64,000 nucleotides of DNA from positions 1 to 64,000 of the forward strand of contig NZ_JAIMJA010000009.1 of the NCBI RefSeq assembly GCF_021295315.1. Direction: 5' to 3'. Positions 40,801 through 48,100 of this stretch are shown here, one piece after another. This stretch comes from Motilimonas cestriensis (GTDB taxonomy: Bacteria; Pseudomonadota; Gammaproteobacteria; Enterobacterales; CBDFNC01). How positions within the stretch are numbered: position 1 is the first letter of the stretch; each line of letters begins with the position of its first letter. A model generated the notes under the pieces. The model did no database searches. It was given only the letters and a program-made list of their open reading frames with translations, and had not been told where the DNA came from. Both the position numbers and the translations under genes were made by a program.

Positions 40801-40970
40801 TCAAAGATGTTCCTATCATTGCGATGACAGCTGGCGCGATGTCTGGCGATAAAGACGCTTGTTTACAAGCAGGAATGAATGACTTTATTGCCAAACCTAT
40901 CGACCCCGCCATATTTGAGAAAAAAATAAAACATTGGCTCAACATGACAGATGCACCAACTCCATTTTAA
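37854..40970 (+). CDS. Hybrid sensor histidine kinase (Cache-like sensor, PAS, HisKA, HATPase, REC)
   Basis: A 1038-residue membrane kinase. Helix 1 (about 19-42), a large periplasmic region of about 285 residues with Cache/PDC character (IRQIRLIGKSNNGQEIVRVDR, FFGFIIINIDVSPLL), helix 2 (about 330-352), PAS (about 365-485), coiled coil, HisKA with NISHEIRTPLNG (His near 531), HATPase with LLGNAIKFT, DSGIGI and GTGLGLS, then a degenerate receiver-like stretch (about 760-865) and a full C-terminal receiver (VVDDNEIN, LILMDCQMP near 958, IAKPID). No HPt, so transfer to the partner regulator would need an external HPt or the upstream kinase's. It pairs with the REC-PAS-GGDEF-EAL gene 8 bases upstream. 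Confidence 0.93.
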   Translation: MMSPNEHQSPTINHYAPPVGGLIVMLIVCFGLYFIFAFYAERNIVAQQSAKLQQANITSFNTLERRIADNRNKVQFLHATPPISGISRAMSHNGVDPYDGTTTEQWKIRLQTIFIAFVQNNPEIRQIRLIGKSNNGQEIVRVDRRAGKVIATPDELLQQKGKSDYFSAIAKLHPNEDYISNINLNREYNAIETPIWPTIRIAQPIFDQEYAFFGFIIINIDVSPLLRLLQQDFNHSGMEFYLINSEGYFLSAPKNSLLFGFDLDKPKMKWDVLAQGAAIPTSEEAVSVIFENNNHLMVGSKMMLSTRENRSLYLIAAQSESALKAIWKQQRNSIIFLIIVIFTVAITIIFGYQRYLSKLLNLYHDQSRYEAIISGSSDAIIGIDQRGNILNWNDSASFMFGMSEQQAKQTTINDIIMPTQPSKQLSEQLLSRVIERNTPITLELETAKQGNYPQTLSINLSPVVTANRAIEPTVAALIRDISESKIYQKKIQAINNSLEKQVAERTKQLVLASQEAMAANRTKSAFVANISHEIRTPLNGIAGMLELLGRSNLSVKQHHYLSMAKSSISTLSILINDLLDLTKIESGKLDIERAPLNLIETVSAVVATMALKGNEKGISLYLDCTEVDAEQLISDAYRIKQILTNLLGNAIKFTSHGHVTVNVSTQQLSQKDKVNIIISVVDSGIGITQEQQLKLFKPFTQANTTIEKNFGGTGLGLSISKQLAHLLGGDISVSSALNQGSNFTLSIPAEVDLDNDSGGLTPYLLGVKCALVLSDEKEKSILTKQLKRWKAEVTVDDTTATLLKLNHDRLPDLLIIENDLIDEDFVYWYMNQPSNRRGKLLTISDGKNESNRKIEEDENCIYLTRPILPEQFLLSYRQLINPALKSTTLTCLEDSKTEAAAQQNYNVLVVDDNEINRFVAKGLLETFPITLYNAKNGKEALELLKTMQGKNGIQLILMDCQMPIMNGFDATKHIRNGETGSIIKDVPIIAMTAGAMSGDKDACLQAGMNDFIAKPIDPAIFEKKIKHWLNMTDAPTPF

Positions 40971-41040
40971 TGCTCCCTACACGGTCAAGTAGCACGCCCT
41001 CTGTTAGCACCAATTGATTGGAATGGATACAAGGGTGTTA

Positions 41041-41067
41041 GTAATACCCTGGCTGATTAGGTATTAC
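41041..41067. terminator. Hairpin between convergent kinase and thioesterase genes
   Basis: GTAATACC/GGTATTAC, 8 bp with an 11-base loop, in the 133-base convergent gap. No U-tract on either side, so the terminator role is inferred from position. Confidence 0.45.
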
Positions 41068-41103
41068 ACTGCTGAATTCTTAGATAAACCTTAGGACATT
41101 ACC

Positions 41104-41871
41104 CTATGCAGCGTTCAGTCCTTGCCCCGCCAGTAGTGCTTGTACTTTTTCTTTGACTGACTTAATAACCAACGCTTTATGGGTTTCAATAAAAAAATGT
41201 CCACCCTCAAATAGGGTCTCGCTAATATGCCCTGAGAAGTGCAACTGCCAGTCTAGCAACTTATCTTGCGGTACACCTTCATCATTAACCCCACCAAACA
41301 TCGATAAATCACAATCAAGGGCAGGTCTAATTTCGCTCTGATGGGTTTCTACCATGGCAAAGTCAGCGCGCAGCATAGGCAATAACATTTCCATAAAATC
41401 GGCGTTGTTCAAAATTTCATCTGGCGTACCACCAAACGATCTTAGCTTCTCAATAAACGCCGCTTCGGGTAGTTGATGTATCGGCGAGTCGGTATTTTTA
41501 TAATGCGGCGCCTTTGAGCCAGAGGCAATAAAGTGCAGCGGTAAGGGCCATTGCAGCATTCTAAAATGTTGAACTAATTCATAGCCTAAACGACTGCCAA
41601 AGCTGTGCCCCATGACCACATAAGGCACCTCCAATAAAGGTTGCATTTGCTTGGATAAATCCACTACTAACTGCGATAGGTTAGTATAAGGCGCTTCACT
41701 TAAGCGTATTCCTCTGCCCGGTAACTGAACCGCAACCAGCTCCACTTCATTGGGTAGCTGATCTGCAAACGGTGAATATGTGGCACTGCTGCCACCAGCA
41801 TAAGACAAACAAAACAGTCTAAGTTTCGGGTTAACCTTAGGTTTAGGCACATGAAACCATAGTTGATTCAT
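41104..41871 (-). CDS. Type II thioesterase of the NRPS/PKS cluster
   Basis: A 255-residue alpha/beta hydrolase of the GrsT/TEII family, which frees carrier proteins from wrong or stalled acyl groups. It shows LFCLSYAGGSSATYSPFADQLP, VAVQLPGRG, the nucleophile elbow MGHSFGSRLGYE and the catalytic His in FEGGHFFIETH. Being a free-standing protein, it is an editing enzyme by family knowledge. It may matter more than usual here because none of the NRPS genes carries a terminal TE domain. It is the last gene of the leftward cluster, 51 bases after the exporter. Confidence 0.93.
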   Translation of the reverse strand: MNQLWFHVPKPKVNPKLRLFCLSYAGGSSATYSPFADQLPNEVELVAVQLPGRGIRLSEAPYTNLSQLVVDLSKQMQPLLEVPYVVMGHSFGSRLGYELVQHFRMLQWPLPLHFIASGSKAPHYKNTDSPIHQLPEAAFIEKLRSFGGTPDEILNNADFMEMLLPMLRADFAMVETHQSEIRPALDCDLSMFGGVNDEGVPQDKLLDWQLHFSGHISETLFEGGHFFIETHKALVIKSVKEKVQALLAGQGLNAA

Positions 41872-41922
41872 AATAAAGGGTATCCTTTGGTAAAAACGGT
41901 CAGCAATATATTATTTGCTGTG

Positions 41923-43257
41923 TTAAACATTGTTTCTTGCCACTGACTCTAACTCGTATTGAACTTGCTTATTGGGTGGTAGAGCTGAAATTGATGCTTC
42001 ATCCAATACTGGCGCCTCCCCCATCCGCCTGACTTTAGGTAACATGAGGCCAAGTAATGCGCATGATATAATTAACGCGCCTGCATACATCACTACCCAT
42101 TGGTTGCCATAGATTTTATTGAAATAACCCGCTATCGCACCAGAAATAGGCATCAACCCTAAAATACAAAACATCAGTACCGACATCACTCGTCCCATGT
42201 ATTCACTCGGCGTACGGCGCTGAAACCAAGTAGTACCAGCAATCATAATAAACCCTGTTGCTACCCCCATTACTATCAAACAAATCACGACCAAGACTAA
42301 ACTAGTGTTAATAAAGCCAAGCAAAAATAAACTGACACCAGACGTCAAATCACCCATCAAAACAAATAGGCCTAATTGACTTGGCGCTGGTTGCAGCCAA
42401 ATAGCCACTCCGGCCCCCATTAACGTGCCCACGCCAATCATCGCATATAAAGTACCGTAACCAGCTTCTGTTAAGGATAAATTAACCTTTGCAATCAAGG
42501 GTAAAACGGCAAGTAATGGGCCATGCATAAAGAAGGAGATTAAAATCAAGTAAGCTAAAACCAATCTTATTCCCCGATCAAGCCAACAAAATTGTATACC
42601 TTGAGATACCAGAGTAAAAAGCCCCTTGGGCTCGCTAGTAACCCGTTTAACCTTGATACAGTAAAGTAAACATATAGACACCAATACCAATGCAGCATCA
42701 ACTACAAACGCTAATGCCAAACTTGTGGAGTCATACTGTTGTGGATCAACTTGATTAAGGTAACGCATTAACCAAATCAACCAGCCGGCCAGCAACGGCC
42801 CAACAATTTGCGCTAATTGCGACGTCCCCATCACAATACCATTCGCTAATCCTAACTCTTCGTCTTTACAAATCGATGGCAAAATAGATTGGCTAGCGGG
42901 AATGCCAAACGCCCCTAATGTCCCCAAAATCAAGCCAAACAGACATAACAAAGGGATCGGCGTAATTTGCAGATAGACACACGCCGCTAAACACAGCATC
43001 ACGCCGATGCCAAATTGTCGGGAGCGCAGTAACACCAGTAAAGGAGACCAACGGTCAGCCAATGCCCCACCAAATAAAATGAAGAAGCCATGGGGCAAAC
43101 TAAAACACGCCATCACAATTGACATTAAAAAGGCATCATTATTGGTTTGACTTAGTACCAACCAAGGTAATGCAACCATAGTGAAATAAGCCCCCAATTG
43201 CGCTAACGAAGCGCTGAGCCAATGCAACATAAAATTTTTGTTTTGCAATAAAGACAT
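41923..43257 (-). CDS. MFS exporter of the NRPS/PKS cluster
   Basis: A 444-residue protein with about 12 membrane helices, of the MFS_3/EntS-like group of exporters. Motif-A-like GGALADRWSPLLVLLRSRQ lies in the loop after helix 2. A mid-protein charged loop (IKVKRVTSEPKG) separates the two six-helix halves. Close relatives often sit in NRPS clusters and export the product, so this is inferred to be the export pump. It lies 66 bases downstream of the secreted-protein gene, across a terminator, so expression may be partly separate. Confidence 0.88.
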   Translation of the reverse strand: MSLLQNKNFMLHWLSASLAQLGAYFTMVALPWLVLSQTNNDAFLMSIVMACFSLPHGFFILFGGALADRWSPLLVLLRSRQFGIGVMLCLAACVYLQITPIPLLCLFGLILGTLGAFGIPASQSILPSICKDEELGLANGIVMGTSQLAQIVGPLLAGWLIWLMRYLNQVDPQQYDSTSLALAFVVDAALVLVSICLLYCIKVKRVTSEPKGLFTLVSQGIQFCWLDRGIRLVLAYLILISFFMHGPLLAVLPLIAKVNLSLTEAGYGTLYAMIGVGTLMGAGVAIWLQPAPSQLGLFVLMGDLTSGVSLFLLGFINTSLVLVVICLIVMGVATGFIMIAGTTWFQRRTPSEYMGRVMSVLMFCILGLMPISGAIAGYFNKIYGNQWVVMYAGALIISCALLGLMLPKVRRMGEAPVLDEASISALPPNKQVQYELESVARNNV

Positions 43258-43285
43258 CTGATCAACTTAGGCTATGGAAAAAGAT

Positions 43286-43305
43286 AAAGGGGCCAGTGCC
43301 CCTTT
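43286..43305 (-). terminator. Terminator between the secreted-protein gene and the exporter gene
   Basis: AAAGGGGC/GCCCCTTT, 8-bp GC-rich stem, 4-base loop, followed on the minus strand by ATCTTTTTCC. It lies 19 bases after the stop of the secreted protein and would end or attenuate the megasynthase transcript. Confidence 0.8.
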
Positions 43306-43323
43306 CTATTGCACTTACAATAA

Positions 43324-45006
43324 TTAGAGCGCGACAGTACAAGACTCTAATGGTGCCCAAACATCCCACTGACCTGAACTTTCAGGCCACTGTGCATTGG
43401 TCCACCACTTGGCTTGGTACTTCATGCCATTAAGCTGAACAACATCTCCTGCAGTATAAACATCGCCGTGTTCCCAAGTAGGTGCACCGCCACAAGTATT
43501 TTTACTCATCCCGTACCAAGTCGTTGAAATTTCAGGCCAAGTACCAATGGTTAAAATATCATCAGTATGGGGCATCACTTGGGCTTTTTCTTCTTCTGTC
43601 CAATGCCGATTTTGTGCCTGATGACAGCTTTGACAGGTTGAGGTTTGGCCGCCCCATTTACGATCAGCAAGGAAGAAAAAATTAGGGTCATCGGTAGGGT
43701 CATCATTATGATAACGTTCAGCAATGGCCTCTAAGTTGTTTTCTCGGTGCAGCCAAGCCTCTTGACCGATAGTCCAATTCTCAAATTCAAATGCTGGGTT
43801 ATAACGATAAGTGAGCAAGGTTCTTGCGTCTTCAATGGCACCCAGTTTCACCAAATAATCGGTATAGCCCACAATCATGCCTAACAAATTAAATGAGAAA
43901 CGCGGCCGGTCTAAACAAGTTCTTACTTCAGGACAAGTGGTCGTTAAGACACTTCCCCAAGCAAAAAAACCTTCCATAAAGTTTTCAGTGCTAGTAAAGA
44001 AGCTGGCGCCCACAGTAAAAGAGTGAAACATGGGGTGTAAGTTAAACCATTGACGATGCTCATCATTAAGTGCTAGTTGTGCATTATCATCTTGATGAAG
44101 TTGAGCAAGCCAACCTCTGTCCATAACTGACAAACCACCAAGAATAGGGGCAAGCCTAAAGCGTTCATTACTGTCGTCTTGCTGCCAAGCGGATTCCATA
44201 CGCTTGGCCATTTTTAAGGTATAGTCAGAAAAATAACTGGCAATCAGAAAGTTATGTAATGCACTTGGATCATCAAAGTCTGCTTCACCGCCAATCCAAG
44301 TGTTAACGGCTTTATTTAAAAATGCCGTAAATACATTACTTGGATCCTGCGCAAAATCATCCAATAATGCAGCTGCAGTTTCAAAACGACTGGACTCATC
44401 ATAGTTAAAAGCTTCATAAAACTGTTGGTGTACAGCCTTGTCTTCATTATTAGTTAAATTTACTGAAGAAAAATATGGTTCCAATTTAGCACTGTTCATT
44501 TTCTTTAAGCGTTTGGTCCAACGCTCACTTTCATTTAATTCATCAACCCGATTAAAAAAGTAATCAACCAGAATACTGTTTTTTAGTGCTTGCCCTTTAC
44601 TTGGTACTAGCCATTCATTAACGAGGGAACGATTTAAATAATATAAGGCGAGAAATTTAGCCAAAACAGCGTCAGCAGGATTATCCAAATATGCTGTCAA
44701 CGTTTGACGTTCAAAATCAGACATTTCAAGTTGACTGCCTCGTGGGAGTGGCGTGGTATAGTCTGAAATTTCATCGGCTAAACGCGCGTAATTTAACTCT
44801 ACTTCAGTGTTAAGGGCTAGTCCGCTTAGCTTGGGGTGATTAGCAAACAACGCGAGTGTTTCACTCGACACACTAATATCTGCACCATTTTGTTGCAATT
44901 GGTTAATGATTGCCAAAGGCGCTTCATTATCTGTGTTTGCCAATACTTGACCTGAAACCAAGCTGCTGGTTATTAATAGCGATAATGCTAATGGTTTAAA
45001 TGTCAT
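43324..45006 (-). CDS. Secreted protein with a CxxCH motif and a C-terminal chitin-binding-like module
   Basis: About 560 residues. I use the ATG at 45004-45006: M-T-F-K-P, then a hydrophobic core and ANTDNEA, a clear signal peptide. The body (about 30-450) is rich in Trp, Tyr and Asp and matches nothing I recognise. Near 465 is STCQSCHQAQ, a c-type haem attachment motif (CxxCH) and the only one. The last roughly 50 residues (DVVQLNGMKYQAKWWT ... SGQWDVWAPL) look like a CBM5/12 chitin/cellulose-binding module. It follows the last NRPS gene by 98 bases in the same direction, so it belongs to the cluster by context. It might act on the exported product or on a surface. Function unknown. Confidence 0.8.
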   Translation of the reverse strand: MTFKPLALSLLITSSLVSGQVLANTDNEAPLAIINQLQQNGADISVSSETLALFANHPKLSGLALNTEVELNYARLADEISDYTTPLPRGSQLEMSDFERQTLTAYLDNPADAVLAKFLALYYLNRSLVNEWLVPSKGQALKNSILVDYFFNRVDELNESERWTKRLKKMNSAKLEPYFSSVNLTNNEDKAVHQQFYEAFNYDESSRFETAAALLDDFAQDPSNVFTAFLNKAVNTWIGGEADFDDPSALHNFLIASYFSDYTLKMAKRMESAWQQDDSNERFRLAPILGGLSVMDRGWLAQLHQDDNAQLALNDEHRQWFNLHPMFHSFTVGASFFTSTENFMEGFFAWGSVLTTTCPEVRTCLDRPRFSFNLLGMIVGYTDYLVKLGAIEDARTLLTYRYNPAFEFENWTIGQEAWLHRENNLEAIAERYHNDDPTDDPNFFFLADRKWGGQTSTCQSCHQAQNRHWTEEEKAQVMPHTDDILTIGTWPEISTTWYGMSKNTCGGAPTWEHGDVYTAGDVVQLNGMKYQAKWWTNAQWPESSGQWDVWAPLESCTVAL

Positions 45007-45104
45007 CTTCACTGTTTCATCCTTAATTAATAAAGGTAATGAGCAAGTCAATCACTTATTACCCTGATTGTTTCCATTAGGCTATTGCTAGCCAGTTAAC
45101 ATCA

Positions 45105-48100
45105 TTATTCTTTTATTAAACGAGTCAGTTCATTTAAAAAGTAATCCGCTAACGCGTCAATTGTCTCCTTTTTATACAAGGTATCACTGTATGAAAAAGT
45201 CACTTTAACCTGTCCTGCTACGACATGTGCTAACACATATATTTTCCATTTCCGGGTTAGCTTTTTATCGCGCCAAATATTGTGATGGTCGACCTCATCA
45301 TAAGAAACCAAGCGAATCGCCCCCGACGCCTCAGGCTCCAATGACTCTACATCATCCAGTAAATTCAGAGCGATATCGGCACGAGGAATGCCGTCCATTA
45401 GCTGCTTAACTGCGGAGTCTTGACTTAAATAACGTAACAATGGAAAAGACTTTAATTCTTTAGATGCAAAAAAGAACTGCTGCGAAATGTTCGTTAATTC
45501 ATCTACGACAGAGTCACCAGAAGCGCAATGAAATGGCGTGGTATATACATCGGAAAAGTAGCCAACTAGTCGACTTAGGTTCTGACCAACTTCTTCGTCA
45601 CGCCTTCCATGTCGTTGAATATCCAAGTTTACATACTGGCTTTGTGTGAAATGAACGATGGATTTAACCAACGCCGTCACCATAGCCGAACGCACACTGA
45701 CCTTATTTAACTTCGCCAGAGCAGCTCGAAGTGCATGGGTATCTTGCACCGATAACTCAACTTCAAGGCCTTGGTTACTGGAAACTAAGTTCGTACCTGG
45801 GTAATCAGTCGGCAACGCTTTAGCTTGTTGCCAATCAATATTCTGAATAACAGCTAACTCAGACTGCATCTGATCAGATTGCACATAATTTGATAACGCT
45901 TGAGCATAAGCAGCGTAGCTAATATCTCGCTCCGGTAGCGTCACTTTGCCGCCCTGCTCGAGTTGCTGGTATATGGATAGGAAATCATTTTTTAACACAC
46001 CACATGAAAAACCATCTATTAGGGCATGATGTATGGTTATGGCTAAGTAAGAATGATCGCCTTCACCAAAATTTAACAAACACACTTGGAACGGGTTACT
46101 TGCCAAATTAATAGATAATTGAAGCTTCGCCACGACTTCTTTTAGTTTTGCAGCCTTAACGGATTGAAACGAGCTCAAATCAAAGGTTGATAAGGTATAT
46201 TCTTGGTGGGCAATAATATGCAACTGCTTTAAATCTGAAGGCTGAGTATTAATCCTTGCTCTTAATACACTGTGGTATTTCATTAATAAGTTAATCGTTT
46301 CGTTAACGCGACCAATATTCAGCTGCCCCGTTTTAAACTCAAGAATAATATTGCCATTCCAGTGGTTAATGTCCCCTTCACAGCCCTCACCTTGTGAAAA
46401 TTCAAACATTTCATGAATACTGGGCAGTAAAGGAATATTTTTTATCTCGCTACCACTAAGTTGGTGAAGATCAACTTGAGCTTGTTGCTGGATCACCTTA
46501 GCGAGTTTCTCAATGGTTTGCTGACGATGTATATCTTGCGCTTTAACATTAAAGCCTAGATTAGATAATGTCGAAGCCAGTTTAATTAAGGTTAAAGAGT
46601 CTCCACCTAGTTCAAAGAAGTTATCTTTTATTCCTATGGCCTCTAAGCCAAGTGTTTCTTGCCAAACTTGGCAAAGTTGTGTCTCGAGTGGTGTTGATGG
46701 CGCGACCATTTCGTTTTGTGTTTGGCCCACTTCTCCTTCTGGCAGTGCATTGCGATCTATTTTGCCATTTGGGTTAAGCGGTAAAGCGGCTAACACAATA
46801 AAAATCGACGGCATCATATAATCCGGCAAGTTTGTGGCGACAAGTTGTTTTGCTTGCTCGATTAATAGGTTTTGAGTGCCATCTTGTTCAACCTCACTGG
46901 AGATCAAATAAGCAACGATACGATCAGGATTATTTTTGGCGATAACATGCACTTGGCTAACACGCTCATGTGCCAGTAATGTCTGCTCTATTTCGCCTAG
47001 CTCAATACGGCAACCTCGTATTTTTACTTGGTGATCATCACGGCCGACAAACTCTAACGTGCCATCTGCGCGCCAGCGCATCTGATCGCCGGTTTTGTAC
47101 AAACGTTGATTGGCTTCAAATGGGCTATTTATAAAGGCCTTAGCGGTCAATTCGGCTTGCCCTAAGTAATCAATCGCTAAACAATCGCCACTAACATAAA
47201 GCTCACCCGTCACCCCAACGGGCAATAGATTCAGCTCAGGATCAAGTACATATACTTTAGCGTTGGCAAGGGGCTTACCAACCGGAATAAGCCATTTATC
47301 AAGGGCACGATCATCAGGGCTTGCCAGTTGATTAAAGCGGTTAATACCTTGGTAACCGTTAGACTCAACAAACTCCTCAGCAATCCGCATTTGATCGAGC
47401 AATACCGCTTGTAGACTGCTGAACTCCGTAAGAGGGTTACTTAACACCACCCTAAATACGCGGCTTCCGCTCACTCCATGAGGGTCTAAGAACAAGGTGG
47501 TTTTAGATACAAATGTGCGGCCAGCCCTAAATTGCTCTTGTTGAATAACCTCTACTGCATCATTTAGGCGATCAAGATCCGCCAAGGTGTAGGGCTGTTC
47601 AAGGGCTCGTAAATCACAGGGCACGTAGCGGTAATTGATGATATTAAGGTCTGGCGTCGCGCCAACAATTTCAAAGCAGTTTGAAGCTTGAATCAACTTA
47701 ACAAAGTAAGCCGTTTTTTCCATACTTTGTTCAACTAATCGGCCATAGCCCGGTTTTGAGATCAAATGTAAACTGGCATGTAACAACAACGCATTAGCGG
47801 GTCGAGACCCCTCTAAAGTGTATTGCCCCATATCAAAACTGCCTTGCTGCGCTTGGTAGTGGGCATGGGTAGTAATCGCGTGTAAGCTACTGGTATCCTT
47901 GAATAAACACAAGCTAATCCCTTGTGGTAAATATAATTGCTTATGGGGGCAAAGGGTAATGGTGTCGGCATGCTCAATGCCTCTTAATTTATATTGATAC
48001 TTGTTAGAAAACTGAAAAGCGCCGCCCCACGCGGCATCAACATGAAAATGCAATTTATGACGACGCGTCACCGCAGCAATATCTTCTAATGGGTCTACCG

